This document shows, piece after piece, positions 34,065 to 43,470 of a stretch of DNA of 64,000 bases. The stretch is from Anaerolineae bacterium. Its GTDB lineage: Bacteria; Chloroflexota; Anaerolineae; Promineifilales; Promineifilaceae. Position numbers and translations under genes: made by a program. The first letter of the stretch is position 1; the number at the start of each line of letters is the position of its first letter. The stretch covers positions 62,001 to 126,000 of the forward strand of contig JAHDWK010000013.1 in assembly GCA_023382655.1 (NCBI GenBank), given 5' to 3'. The notes under the pieces were generated by a model. That model saw only the letters and a program-made list of their open reading frames with translations. It was not told the DNA's origin and made no database searches.

Positions 34065-35570
34065 CTATTCCACCCAATCAAAAGTGCGCGTGACCGCTTT
34101 CTTCCATTGAGTAAACAATTCGGTGCTGGCGTTTGTGCCGGGGGTGGGTTCCCAGGTGTGGTCCATACCCCAGTTTTGCCGCATTTCATCGGTGCTTTTC
34201 CAGAAGCCAACGGCATAACCGGCAGCATACGCTGCGCCCAGAGCCGTCGTTTCCGCCACTTTGGGTCGTACCACCGGCACCCCCAACACATCTGCCTGGA
34301 ACTGCATCAGCAGATCGTTGTAGACCATGCCGCCGTCCACTTTCAGCGCTTTCAAGTCTACGCCGGAATCGGAATTCATGGCATCCAGCACTTCGCGGGT
34401 CTGGTAGGCCGTGGCTTCCAACGCGGCGCGGGCGATGTGCCCTTTCTTGACGTAACGGGTCAGCCCGGCAATGACGCCGCGGGCATCGGAACGCCAGTAG
34501 GGGGCAAAGAGACCGGAGAAAGCAGGCACAAAGTAGACGCCACCATTGTCTTCCACCGATTTGGCATAATCTTCAATGTGCGGCGAGAAGTCAAAGAAAT
34601 CCAGATTGTCACGCAGCCACTGCACCAAAGCGCCGGTAATAGCGATGGAGCCTTCCAGGGCATACACAGCCGGTTCGTCGCCAAATTGGTAACAGAGGGT
34701 GGTGAGTAGGCCGCTCTTGCTGGGCACAATTTTCGTGCCGGTGTTGAGGATCATGAAGCAGCCGGTACCGTAGGTGTTTTTGGCTTCGCCGGGGCTGAAA
34801 CAGGCCTGGCCGACGGTGGCGGCTTGCTGGTCACCCAGGTCGCCGGCGACCGGAATTTTGCCGCCAAACGGGCCATCTTCGGTGGTGTAGCCATAGACTT
34901 GGGATGACGGCCGTATCTCCGGCAGCATGGACGTGGGAATACCCATCGTGCTGGTGATGGATTCTGACCAGCGCAAACCATCCAGGTTCATCAACATGGT
35001 ACGGCTGGCATTGCTCACATCGGTTACATGCACCCCGCCTTGTGTGCCACCGGTCAAATTCCAGATGATCCAGGTGTCAATATTGCCAAAGAGTGCATTG
35101 CCGGCATCGGCAGCAGCGCGCACGGCGGGCACATTATCCAGCATCCATTTCACTTTGGGGCCGGAGAAATAGGTAGCCAGCGGCAAACCCACCTTGTCCC
35201 GAAAACGATTTTGGCCAACGCTGCCTTCTAGCTCTTTACAAATTTTGTCGGTGCGGGTGTCTTGCCAGACGATGGCGTTGTACAACGGTTTGCCGGTGGT
35301 TTTATCCCAGACAACGGTGGTTTCGCGCTGGTTGGTGATGCCTACGGCAGCCAGGTCAGCGGCGGTAATACCGGCGGCCTTCATGGCCCCTTTGACCACA
35401 TCCTGGGTGCGCGCCCAGATTTCCATGGGATCATGCTCCACCCAACCGGGTTTGGGGTAAATTTGCTCATGTTCCAGTTGGTGTGCGCCAACTGGTTCCC
35501 CCGAATGGTTAAAAATCATACAACGGGTACTGGTGGTACCCTGATCAATTGCCGCGACATACTTTGTCAT
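34065..35570 (-). CDS. glpK: glycerol kinase
   Basis: The 501 residues begin [16 protein letters not shown], with the FGGY-family phosphate loop DQGTTS at 9-14. The FGGY signatures SGLFAPYW and KALKVDGG, and the glycerol-binding stretch ([11 protein letters not shown]) are also present. It phosphorylates glycerol to glycerol-3-phosphate for GlpABC. Start 35570 has AAGGAG eight bases upstream. The longer frame to 35627 reads through a palindromic repeat. It lies between dhaL and dhaR. Confidence 0.95.
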   Translation of the reverse strand: MTKYVAAIDQGTTSTRCMIFNHSGEPVGAHQLEHEQIYPKPGWVEHDPMEIWARTQDVVKGAMKAAGITAADLAAVGITNQRETTVVWDKTTGKPLYNAIVWQDTRTDKICKELEGSVGQNRFRDKVGLPLATYFSGPKVKWMLDNVPAVRAAADAGNALFGNIDTWIIWNLTGGTQGGVHVTDVSNASRTMLMNLDGLRWSESITSTMGIPTSMLPEIRPSSQVYGYTTEDGPFGGKIPVAGDLGDQQAATVGQACFSPGEAKNTYGTGCFMILNTGTKIVPSKSGLLTTLCYQFGDEPAVYALEGSIAITGALVQWLRDNLDFFDFSPHIEDYAKSVEDNGGVYFVPAFSGLFAPYWRSDARGVIAGLTRYVKKGHIARAALEATAYQTREVLDAMNSDSGVDLKALKVDGGMVYNDLLMQFQADVLGVPVVRPKVAETTALGAAYAAGYAVGFWKSTDEMRQNWGMDHTWEPTPGTNASTELFTQWKKAVTRTFDWVE

Positions 35571-35589
35571 TTTCTTAACTCCTTTAATT

Positions 35590-35660
35590 TGGTAATTGGG
35601 TAACTGGGTAATTGGGTAATTGGGCAATTGCCAATTACTTAATTACTCAATTACTCAATT
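35590..35660. repeat. GGTAATTG short-period palindrome between dhaL and glpK
   Basis: Five GGGTAATT-type words are answered by AATTACTCAATTACTC words. The dhaL stop codon lies inside the 3' arm. Confidence 0.75.
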
Positions 35661-36293
35661 CCCCTCTTGCACTGCTTCTAATAATGCTTTGAGAATCAAG
35701 TGGGTTGAGGTAGCGCCCGGATCCTGGTGACCCATACTGCGGTCACCCAAATAGCTGGCACGACCTTTACGCGCTTTGAGAGGGATGGTGGCTTTGACGC
35801 CTTGCTCGGCAGCAGCCACTGTTTGTTGCAGGGCGTCTGGGGTTGTTTCGCCAGCGTCTACGGCCGTTTTCAGCGCCGCCAGTGCCGGATACCAGGCATC
35901 TACCATGGTTTTGTCTTCTAATTCGGCCCGACCTCGTTGGACAACGCCTTCAACGCCGGCTTGTAACATGGTGTGTAAATCTTCGTTGCTGAGTTCTTCT
36001 TTGGCGAGCACGGCCGTGCCGGCGCGCATAAAAAATGTGCCATACAACGGGCCGCTGGCCCCACCTACACTGGAAATAAGGGTCATACCGACGGTTTTGA
36101 GGATGTTGCCAATGTCTTTATCGGCCACAGTGGGCAGCTTTTCCATCACTTTGGTAAAACCCCGCACCATGTTGATGCCATGGTCGGCATCACCAATGGC
36201 GGCATCCAGGTCGGTGAGATACTGCTTATTATTGTCGAGGGTGACGGCCGTTTTCTCCAGCCATGTCACAATTTGGTCTCTGGTTACTGACAT
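35655..36293 (-). CDS. dhaL: dihydroxyacetone kinase subunit DhaL (ADP-binding)
   Basis: The 212 residues fit DhaL: the Mg-ADP site DAAIGDADHG near 26-35, the SVGGASGPLYGTFF helix pair, and the ending MGHQDPGATS. DhaL keeps ADP bound as a cofactor. It is rephosphorylated by DhaM and then passes phosphate to dihydroxyacetone held by DhaK. It lies between dhaK and glpK on the same strand. Confidence 0.94.
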   Translation of the reverse strand: MSVTRDQIVTWLEKTAVTLDNNKQYLTDLDAAIGDADHGINMVRGFTKVMEKLPTVADKDIGNILKTVGMTLISSVGGASGPLYGTFFMRAGTAVLAKEELSNEDLHTMLQAGVEGVVQRGRAELEDKTMVDAWYPALAALKTAVDAGETTPDALQQTVAAAEQGVKATIPLKARKGRASYLGDRSMGHQDPGATSTHLILKALLEAVQEGN

Positions 36294-36361
36294 CTTTTCT
36301 CTCGCGGTTATCGGTAGGAAACTGATTGCCGATTACGGATTACCGATTACGGATTACCAAT

Positions 36362-37435
36362 TCAAACGCCCCAACGCAACCCTGGCGTCTTCACCGGCGC
36401 ATCCCAAAAGCGCAAAATTTCATCATCGGCTTTCAGTAGTGTAATGGAGCAACCCTGCATCTCTAACGAGGTAATATAAGGGCCGATCAGATTGCGGACG
36501 ATGGTAATGCCATGGCTCTGGCAGACTTCAGCCAGTTTGCGATAGACCGCATATAACTCAGAAACCGGGCTGCCACCCATGCTGTTCACAAAAGCAATCA
36601 CCTGATCACCCGCCTGGAACGGTTCATCCACCAGTTCTACCTCTACCCACGTCCCCTGGTCGTTATCCCATTCGCGGACGGTACGGCTGTATGCTTTATC
36701 GGTGATAATTTCCTGCGCCATCATTTCGGTGATTTCGTCAGCTGTTGCCATTTCCATGCGCCGCTGGCCCGGCTCACCGTGAATGCCGATGCCTATTTCC
36801 ATTTCGTTGTCGCCCAGCGAGAAGGTAGGTTTACCGGCTGCGGGCACGGTGCAGGAAGTGAGGGCCATACCCATGGAACGGCCGTACTTGTTCACCTTGC
36901 GGCATAAATCGGCACACTGCGTCAAATTGTACCCGGCCTCTGCCGCTGCGCCGACGATCTTTTCCGCCAACACAGTGGTACCCACACCACGGCGACCGGC
37001 CGTATACAGGCTGTCTTTCACGGCCACATCGTCATCAATTAATATGCTCTGTGCACGAATACCGTCAGCATGGGCCAGTTCAACGGCCGTTTCAAAATTC
37101 AGCACATCACCTGTGTAATTCTTGACAATGAACAAAACACCGGCGCCGCTATCTACCGCTTTGGCACATTCATACATCTGATCTGGCGTGGGCGAAGTGA
37201 ATACTTCCCCCGGACACGCCCCATCCAACATACCCATGCCCACAAAGCCGCCGTGCATCGGTTCGTGCCCGCTGCCACCGCCAGAAACCAGAGCCACTTT
37301 CCCTTTTACCGGTGCATCGGCCCGCACCACATAATGGGGGTCAATATACACTTTCAACAGGTCAGGATGAGCGACAGCCATCCCCCGTAACTGCTCGCGG
37401 ACAACGTCATCTACGGCATTAATTAGCTTCTTCAT
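36362..37435 (-). CDS. dhaK: dihydroxyacetone kinase subunit DhaK
   Basis: The 357 residues include the DhaK N-terminal [15 protein letters not shown] loop and the substrate-binding His219 in GIGIHGEPG, which forms a hemiaminal with dihydroxyacetone. Together with DhaL and DhaM it uses PEP rather than ATP, and no ATP-binding DhaL fusion is present. In E. coli DhaK also acts as a co-repressor of DhaR, so this gene may link substrate to regulation. It is the second gene after glpF. Confidence 0.94.
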   Translation of the reverse strand: MKKLINAVDDVVREQLRGMAVAHPDLLKVYIDPHYVVRADAPVKGKVALVSGGGSGHEPMHGGFVGMGMLDGACPGEVFTSPTPDQMYECAKAVDSGAGVLFIVKNYTGDVLNFETAVELAHADGIRAQSILIDDDVAVKDSLYTAGRRGVGTTVLAEKIVGAAAEAGYNLTQCADLCRKVNKYGRSMGMALTSCTVPAAGKPTFSLGDNEMEIGIGIHGEPGQRRMEMATADEITEMMAQEIITDKAYSRTVREWDNDQGTWVEVELVDEPFQAGDQVIAFVNSMGGSPVSELYAVYRKLAEVCQSHGITIVRNLIGPYITSLEMQGCSITLLKADDEILRFWDAPVKTPGLRWGV

Positions 37436-37497
37436 CTGTTTTGCTCCTCATCATTTTGGTCACTGGCGGCCACGAGCTACCAGTGACCAAAATTCGA

Positions 37498-38232
37498 TTA
37501 AATACCACTGGCCATAATCAACAACCCGGCCAAAATACCGCCCACAATGGGGCCGACCACAGGAATCCAACCGTAACCCCAATCGGAACTCCCTTTGCCG
37601 GGAATAGGCAGCAGTTGATGGGCAATGCGCGGCCCCAGATCACGCGCCGGGTTAATGGCATATCCGGTCGGGCCGCCTAACGACAGACCGATGCCCCACA
37701 CCAGACCAGCCACCAGGAACGGGCCAAGACCAGAAGCCGGGCTGCCAGCCGTACCACCGCCAGCAGAGAAAATAGCCGCCACGCCCAACACCAGAACCAT
37801 GGTGCCAATGATTTCCGTGATGTTGTTCCAGATCATATTGGGAATCGCCGGGCCGGTGGAATAAACAGCCAGCTTCAAACCGGGATCTGGCGTCTCTCCC
37901 CAATGCTTAAAATAGGCCAGGAAGACGATAACCGCCCCCAAGAAAGCGCCAATCATCTGGGCTGCAATGTATATGGGCACATCTGCCCAGGGAAAACTGC
38001 CAGCAACAGCAAAACCAATAGTGACGGCGGGGTTGATATGGGCCGGAGCGCTACCAAATGCCTGGGATACAAAAACACCAACCATCACAGCGAAGGCCCA
38101 ACCTGTGGTTATCACAATCCAGCCAGAGTTGTTGCCTTTGGATTTTCCTAATAGAACATTGGCCACAACACCATCACCCAAAATAATCAAGAACATGGTT
38201 CCCAACAATTCACCCATAAATGGACTTGTCAT
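37498..38232 (-). CDS. glpF: glycerol facilitator, aquaporin family
   Basis: The 244 residues contain six predicted membrane helices and the two aquaporin boxes HINPAVT (about 65-71) and AINPARD (about 191-197). The Asp after the second box is typical of glycerol facilitators rather than water channels. It is the first gene of the glycerol/dihydroxyacetone cluster and has an AGGAGAGG ribosome site. The 626-bp upstream gap probably holds the operon promoter. Confidence 0.93.
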   Translation of the reverse strand: MTSPFMGELLGTMFLIILGDGVVANVLLGKSKGNNSGWIVITTGWAFAVMVGVFVSQAFGSAPAHINPAVTIGFAVAGSFPWADVPIYIAAQMIGAFLGAVIVFLAYFKHWGETPDPGLKLAVYSTGPAIPNMIWNNITEIIGTMVLVLGVAAIFSAGGGTAGSPASGLGPFLVAGLVWGIGLSLGGPTGYAINPARDLGPRIAHQLLPIPGKGSSDWGYGWIPVVGPIVGGILAGLLIMASGI

Positions 38233-38858
38233 TTTTCCTCTCCTGTTTTTTGAGCTTACCGCTCTTTTTTAACTAATTTGTGATTACTCCCCGTGACCAA
38301 TTGGCCGAGGCAATGCAATCAATTACAGATCGAGTCACAATATGCACTTGTCAGTTAGCTAAAATGGGAAACTATCAAATGGATAAGAGTAATCACCTCC
38401 TTTACCCTATGGACAAACAAACCTTCGTCAATGATCTGCCTGGCAGCCAAATTCGGCCGGCAACAAGAGTAAACAAACCCTGTTCACAAGCTCTGGAGAT
38501 CACAGTACGCTGGTTGGATTGAGGACGCCGGATTCTGAAGATAAAGGGGAAATGGGTTAAGTGGTGGGCGCAATGGTTTCAGTGGGCATCCTGATTTACT
38601 TCTACAAACTCTTCCAGGCTACAGGATACGGAATTATGAACAGGCGGCAAGCATGGTTACCAAAAGGTTTCAAGGTGAAACACTGTATGGTGGGGAAAAG
38701 TTTCGCAATGAAACCTGGTTTGGAGATTGAGAGATTGAGAGATTGAGAGATTGAGAGATTGGCAATCAACCGGCAGCAGCTTATAATGCGCCTCATACCC
38801 GTTGAAAGATAGCTTCATCCTTCATAATTCATAATTCATAATTCTGGTAGGAGGCCGC
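38233..38858. other. intergenic region between glpF and paaG
   Basis: No convincing gene was found. It holds a 10-bp inverted repeat GTGATTACTC (38280-38289) and GAGTAATCAC (38387-38396), 97 bp apart, upstream of glpF. A run of five GAGAGATT words lies near 38724-38760. Three TTCATAA words lie just before paaG. Two short plus ORFs (38280-38522, 38561-38746) look like noise. The promoters of both flanking operons should be here. Confidence 0.55.
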
Positions 38859-39644
38859 ATGAGTTACGAAACGATTCTTTTTGAGGTACAGGATAGCATT
38901 GCCACCATTACTTTGAACCGCCCAGATAAACTAAATGCTTTTAATGACGGGATGATTCAAGAAACAACAGATGCTTTTAAGCAATGCGCCCGTGATAAGG
39001 GAGTGCGTTGTGTGGTGTTGACGGGCAACGGCCGTGCCTTTTCTTCCGGCCAGGATTTATCTGATGTGCAGGGGCGGGAGGGTAACTTCTCCATTGGCGA
39101 ACATCTGCGGCACGGCTACCATCGCCTGATCAAACAAATGCTGGCGACCGAAAAACCGATCATCGGCGCGATCAATGGGGTGGCAGCCGGGGCTGGGGTG
39201 GGCATTGCTCTGGCTACAGACATTCGTATCGCCAGTGACAAGGCCAGCTTCATGCTTGCCTTCAGTCGCATTGGGCTCGTGCCGGACAGTGGCACTAACT
39301 GGCTGCTGCCGCGCATCGTCGGTCAGGCCCGCGCCTATGAAATGGCCGTCACCGCCGACCGCATCCCGGCCGACAAGGCGTTGGAATGGGGCATCGTCAA
39401 CCGGGTCATTCCCCATGACCAGCTCATGGAAAATGTGATGGCCTGGGCCAAACCAATGGCTACCGGGCCAACCCTGGCCTATGGCCTGGCCAAACGGGCC
39501 ATGAACCACGCCTGGGATATGAGTCTGGACGAAGCGCTGGAATATGAAGCCCACATGCAAGAACTGGCTGCCCGCAGTCAGGACTTTAGCGAAGGTGTGA
39601 CTGCTTTTCTGGAAAAGCGGGAAGCTCAATTTAAGGGGGAATAA
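38859..39644 (+). CDS. paaG: enoyl-CoA hydratase/isomerase, PaaG-like
   Basis: The 261 residues are a crotonase-fold enzyme with oxyanion-hole segments (RAFSSGQDLSD, INGVAAGAGVG). The Asp-containing stretch GLVPDSGTNWLLPRIVG matches the PaaG isomerase branch rather than classical enoyl-CoA hydratases with two Glu. PaaG isomerises ring-epoxide or beta,gamma-enoyl CoA in phenylacetate breakdown. No other paa genes are nearby, so a general acyl-CoA isomerase role is possible. It ends 2 bp before the next gene and is clearly co-translated. Confidence 0.82.
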   Translation: MSYETILFEVQDSIATITLNRPDKLNAFNDGMIQETTDAFKQCARDKGVRCVVLTGNGRAFSSGQDLSDVQGREGNFSIGEHLRHGYHRLIKQMLATEKPIIGAINGVAAGAGVGIALATDIRIASDKASFMLAFSRIGLVPDSGTNWLLPRIVGQARAYEMAVTADRIPADKALEWGIVNRVIPHDQLMENVMAWAKPMATGPTLAYGLAKRAMNHAWDMSLDEALEYEAHMQELAARSQDFSEGVTAFLEKREAQFKGE

Positions 39645-39646
39645 AC

Positions 39647-40495
39647 GTGAAGAAGGTTTCAGTCATTGGCGCAGGAACGATGGGGGCAGGCATTGCCCAG
39701 GTAACGGCGTTAGCCGGTTATCAGGTAGTGTTGTATGACATCAGTGAGGATGTGCTGCATAAGGCGTTAACGGGTATCCAAACAGCCATTAACCAGGGCG
39801 TGGCGCGGGGGAAAACAGCGGCGGAGGCGGCAGAGACAGCGAAGGCGGCCTTCACCCCCACCACTTCCCTGGCTGAAGCGGCACAGGTTGACCTGGTGAT
39901 TGAAGCCGCTCCCGAAATAATTGACCTGAAACGGCAAATTTTTGCCGAATTGGAAAGCCATGCGGCGCCACATACTGTCTTCGCCAGCAATACATCCAGT
40001 CTGAGCATTGATGTATTGGCCGCGACCACCCACCGGCAAGATAGATTTGTGGGGCTGCACTTCTTCAATCCGGCGTATGTGATGAAGCTAGTGGAAGTGA
40101 TACGAGGGGATTTCACCAGTCAGGCCACAATAGAAATGGCGCTGGCTTATGTGGCGCAGTTGGGTAAAACGGCCGTCCTCTGCAAAGATACACCCGCTTT
40201 TATTGTGAACCGGGTGGCACGGCCGTTTTACGGTGAAGCATTTCGGCTATTGGGTGAAAACGCCGCCGACCATGCCACCATTGACAAATTGCTCAAATCA
40301 TTGGGTTTCCGCATGGGGCCGTTTGAACTCATTGACCTCATTGGCTGTGACGTCAACTTTGCCGTTACCCGGTCCGTTTACGAAGCCTACTTTCAGGAGC
40401 CAAAATACCGCCCCCACCCCATCCAACAGCGTATGGTGGAAAGCGGCCGCCTGGGCCGCAAAACCGGTCGCGGCTTTTATGATTATTCCGAATAA
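39647..40495 (+). CDS. paaH: 3-hydroxyacyl-CoA dehydrogenase (HBD/PaaH type)
   Basis: The 282 residues have the NAD fold VIGAGTMGAGIAQV, the catalytic His in GLHFFNPA and the domain-two segment MGPFELIDLIGCDVN. Length matches stand-alone 3-hydroxybutyryl-CoA dehydrogenases. Start is GTG at 39647 with AAGGGGG upstream. The paaG-paaH pair carries out isomerisation or hydration and NAD oxidation of acyl-CoA. Whether it serves phenylacetate, butyrate or fatty acids cannot be decided. Confidence 0.87.
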   Translation: MKKVSVIGAGTMGAGIAQVTALAGYQVVLYDISEDVLHKALTGIQTAINQGVARGKTAAEAAETAKAAFTPTTSLAEAAQVDLVIEAAPEIIDLKRQIFAELESHAAPHTVFASNTSSLSIDVLAATTHRQDRFVGLHFFNPAYVMKLVEVIRGDFTSQATIEMALAYVAQLGKTAVLCKDTPAFIVNRVARPFYGEAFRLLGENAADHATIDKLLKSLGFRMGPFELIDLIGCDVNFAVTRSVYEAYFQEPKYRPHPIQQRMVESGRLGRKTGRGFYDYSE

Positions 40496-40530
40496 TCAAG
40501 ACCCAAAGGGTTTCCAAAAAACCTTTGGTT

Positions 40531-41013
40531 TTAGGGGGCGAGCGCTTTTTGTATATCCGCCAGATGGGTCAAATCATGATCGGCGATGACGTGGCACACT
40601 TCTTCAATGGTCAGGATACGCATAGAGCCATGACGCCCTTTCTTTTGCCAATCTTCGGGTGACAATCCCTCAATCACTTGCCGCAGGCGGGTACGGTTGA
40701 CATCCATCGTTGCCAGTAAATCGGCGGGGGTTAGTTCCTGGCTCTTTTGCACACTGCGCTGGTTAAACCGCGCCAGGTCAAAATCGGCGGGCACCGGATC
40801 GTTCCCTTGCTGAAATTGCTCAATGAGGCCAATCATGCCCTTTTCGGCGCTGGCCAGGTGGCGCACAATGTCGGCAACCGTCCACTGAGCATCTTCGGAC
40901 TGCACGGCCGTCGCCCACTCCTCAGCCCCTAACCCTTGCAAACAATCCAATAACGCCGCCCGCGTCTGGTTCAGTCTTTCCTCAATTTCGTCTTTATTTA
41001 TGTCCGACATCAT
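40531..41013 (-). CDS. DinB superfamily protein
   Basis: The 160 residues fit DinB four-helix proteins: TVADIVRHLASAEKG near 45-60 and HVIADHDLTHLADI near the end. Three histidines are placed for a metal ion. Bacterial DinB proteins often use low-molecular-weight thiols; the substrate is unknown. The gene is convergent with paaH (35-bp gap with an ACCAAAGG hairpin). Confidence 0.85.
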   Translation of the reverse strand: MMSDINKDEIEERLNQTRAALLDCLQGLGAEEWATAVQSEDAQWTVADIVRHLASAEKGMIGLIEQFQQGNDPVPADFDLARFNQRSVQKSQELTPADLLATMDVNRTRLRQVIEGLSPEDWQKKGRHGSMRILTIEEVCHVIADHDLTHLADIQKALAP

Positions 41014-41073
41014 TTGTCCTCACCTGATTGGCCCAATTTTCAGCAAATGAGCCAGATTACTTTTATGAAAAAT

Positions 41074-41168
41074 TTGCACAATTCAAAAAGTTTGCTAGAC
41101 TTAAAAGTGGCTCCCCCCCGAGAGATGTTCTGTGAGCGCCCGCTCACGGGGCATCTCATTTTTTTTGC
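41074..41168 (+). ncRNA. orphan promoter plus strong hairpin, candidate small RNA
   Basis: TTGCAC (41074-41079), a 16-bp spacer and extended -10 TGCTAGACT (41093-41101) are followed within 20 bp by a 17-bp hairpin (41122-41157, loop CC, with three G-U pairs). The hairpin is followed by ATTTTTTTT. No ORF lies between, and the downstream gene is on the opposite strand. The expected transcript is about 60 nt. It could also be a terminator facing the convergent gene at 41173. Confidence 0.55.
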
Positions 41169-41172
41169 CTTT

Positions 41173-43377
41173 TTACCGCAGCGTGGCGCTGTAAAGCGTG
41201 CTCCCTTTAGTCACAAACACCCGCAATGGCAGTTCGGCAATGGCGAAGTCGGTCATGCCGGTGAACAGTTCCGCGCCATCCTCGCCGGTAGCCCGATATT
41301 GGGCCAACACCTGCCCGGTGGGGCGGCTAATCTGGACAATACGGCCGTTGCCCGCATCCGCAATATAGATCGTAGCATTCAGCCCCCGTCCCACAATTTC
41401 CACTGACGCTGGGTTCACCAATGGCGTCACCAGTCCATTAGCCAACAGGACATTCTCATCCCACTCAATACGGCCGTTGCGCGTGTCATAATAACGAATA
41501 CGACCGTCGTTATACAAAATTACCAGACTCCCATCTTCACTGTAAATATCAAAATCTACCGCTTGCCCCAGGTCTGCATCTTGGTCAAAAACAATGGTGC
41601 GTCCCTCTGCATTGGCAGTAAAACTCTCGCCATCGGGAAAATACCGCCAAATTTGCGCCACACCTGTATCCAAAATATAAAGCCGCTCGCCAAAAGTCGT
41701 AACGGCCACCGGGTTCACCCATTCTGCCGACAGGTCCAGGGGGGTCGCAATGGCGCTCACCAGATCAGGTTGATACGTCAACAGCGCCCCCGCTGCATCC
41801 AACACAGCTAATCCCTCCCGTTGTACGGCAAAACCGACCGGTCGCCAGAAGAAGTCCACCATTCGCCCCACCACATGGCTACCAATGGTTTGCGTATTAA
41901 ACAAAATGCGCAGCGGCGACGAAGTTGTCAGATTCAAATAACTGGGATCGGTTTCATGTTCATAAACAATGCCGCTGCCCGCATCCAGCGTGAAAATGCC
42001 GCCATTCGAACCTTCCCGTAGGGCCACTGCCTGCAAGTTGGCGCCTTCACTGTATTGGTAAAGGGGTACGGCCGTCAGTCGCGTAACTCCTTCCAATTGA
42101 TCTAACTGCGTCCGGGCTATGGTCTGCATCCGCATCACTTCGGCCTCGCCAGGTTGCAGCTGTGTATTGGCCTGCTCCGCCAGCGTCAATACAGCCCTGT
42201 AATGTTGTCGCGCAGTGGCTTCCGAATCCGCAACATCGGCGAATGACAGCTCCTGGGACATCTGCATCTTCAGCGCTGCTAACTCCCTGGACTGTTCGCG
42301 CGTCACATAAACACTGGTGACTACCGCTGCCACGACAAGAGGAATTACAATGGCGATGATGGCTGCCCAGGTCCAGTTCACCGGCTCTTCTGTCCGGGCT
42401 GTCTGCGGTGGGCGTAGTCGGGCCAGTAAATCAGCCAGCCAGGCAGTAAAACGAGATGCGCCCAATGCCGCCTGGGCCCCCGCCTGGCGCGCGTGTCGCT
42501 CCATCGTTTCCCGGTCCACCACACTATCTTTCGCCAGGGTGACAGACTGTTGGCGTACGGGTTGGGCACGTTGCGGCTGGGGCTTTCGCTCCGCGGCAGT
42601 AGTGGCCACCACGGCCGTAGCCACCCCCTCACGGCGCGGCTGTGGATCAACGGCCGGTGTAGACGTCGCCGTCACCGGCGGCGTCACATCGGGCAATTCC
42701 GGGGAGGCATCACTGCTAAATTCCACCAGCAACAGCCGCGCCGATTCGCCGCTCAATGTAGTGACCAGCTCCGCCATCCCCCGTTCCACACTGCTTTCTA
42801 CCAGAGCCGCCTGAAAATCGTCGGTAGGTAAATGGCTAATACGGGGATCAGCCAGTAGCAACGTATCACCCGCCTGCACCCGGTGATGATAATAGCGGAT
42901 ATCCAGGCTGGCGCTACGTCCCAACGGTGTTAGTTGTGCCGGGGGGCGGGGCGGCATTCGCTCAATGCCAAAATTGCGACCCAACAGGGCAATAGATTCA
43001 CCGGCTTGCAATGTAAACAGTTCTCCCTGGTGAAATACGGCACAAGAGATGGCCCCTTCACGGGATTGCCCTTTGACGCTAAGGTTGTGGCGCAGCAGTT
43101 GTTGGTTAGCTTCCAGCACCGCACCGCGCAGGGCGGCGGTGACGCTGCCCCCCATCTGGTAATACTTCTGGCTGATGAGGGTGAGCAGGTGTTGGCTGAG
43201 GTCGGCCGTATCCACTACCGCCCCGGTCAACGTCAGATGCACAAAGAGGTAATCCCGTTCACGGCCGCGCGCCGGTCTGACGGCCGCCTGCTGCGCCAAC
43301 AAACCGGGAATGGCGCCCTCTTGTAGCACGCCATCCACCATATAAAGTTGTGCGGTTATGGCCTGTAGTTCGTTCAT
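41173..43377 (-). CDS. membrane protein with PP2C-like N-domain and NHL-type beta-propeller
   Basis: The 734 residues divide into an N-terminal domain (1-225) resembling the protein phosphatase 2C fold (GREGAISCAVFHQGELFTLQAG, DTLLLADPRI), a Pro/Ala-rich linker, one membrane helix (about 338-358) and a C-terminal repeat region of NHL-like propeller blades (IYIADAGNGRIVQI). The metal-binding Asp residues of PP2C are not clearly present, so catalysis is doubtful. Start 43377 is the natural ATG; the frame is open to 43641 without domain content. A role in sensing across the membrane is inferred. Confidence 0.75.
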   Translation of the reverse strand: MNELQAITAQLYMVDGVLQEGAIPGLLAQQAAVRPARGRERDYLFVHLTLTGAVVDTADLSQHLLTLISQKYYQMGGSVTAALRGAVLEANQQLLRHNLSVKGQSREGAISCAVFHQGELFTLQAGESIALLGRNFGIERMPPRPPAQLTPLGRSASLDIRYYHHRVQAGDTLLLADPRISHLPTDDFQAALVESSVERGMAELVTTLSGESARLLLVEFSSDASPELPDVTPPVTATSTPAVDPQPRREGVATAVVATTAAERKPQPQRAQPVRQQSVTLAKDSVVDRETMERHARQAGAQAALGASRFTAWLADLLARLRPPQTARTEEPVNWTWAAIIAIVIPLVVAAVVTSVYVTREQSRELAALKMQMSQELSFADVADSEATARQHYRAVLTLAEQANTQLQPGEAEVMRMQTIARTQLDQLEGVTRLTAVPLYQYSEGANLQAVALREGSNGGIFTLDAGSGIVYEHETDPSYLNLTTSSPLRILFNTQTIGSHVVGRMVDFFWRPVGFAVQREGLAVLDAAGALLTYQPDLVSAIATPLDLSAEWVNPVAVTTFGERLYILDTGVAQIWRYFPDGESFTANAEGRTIVFDQDADLGQAVDFDIYSEDGSLVILYNDGRIRYYDTRNGRIEWDENVLLANGLVTPLVNPASVEIVGRGLNATIYIADAGNGRIVQISRPTGQVLAQYRATGEDGAELFTGMTDFAIAELPLRVFVTKGSTLYSATLR

Positions 43378-43470
43378 GGGATACCGACCTAAGCATAACA
43401 CGGCCGTACAGATTCTCAAACTGGCAAGGTAGGGTATACTTGGGCAACTTTGCCAAATGAGGAGTGGTTT

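Noticed and set aside
38280-38746. Two short plus ORFs between glpF and paaG
   Set aside because: No ribosome sites, sequence includes simple repeats, and no recognisable domain.
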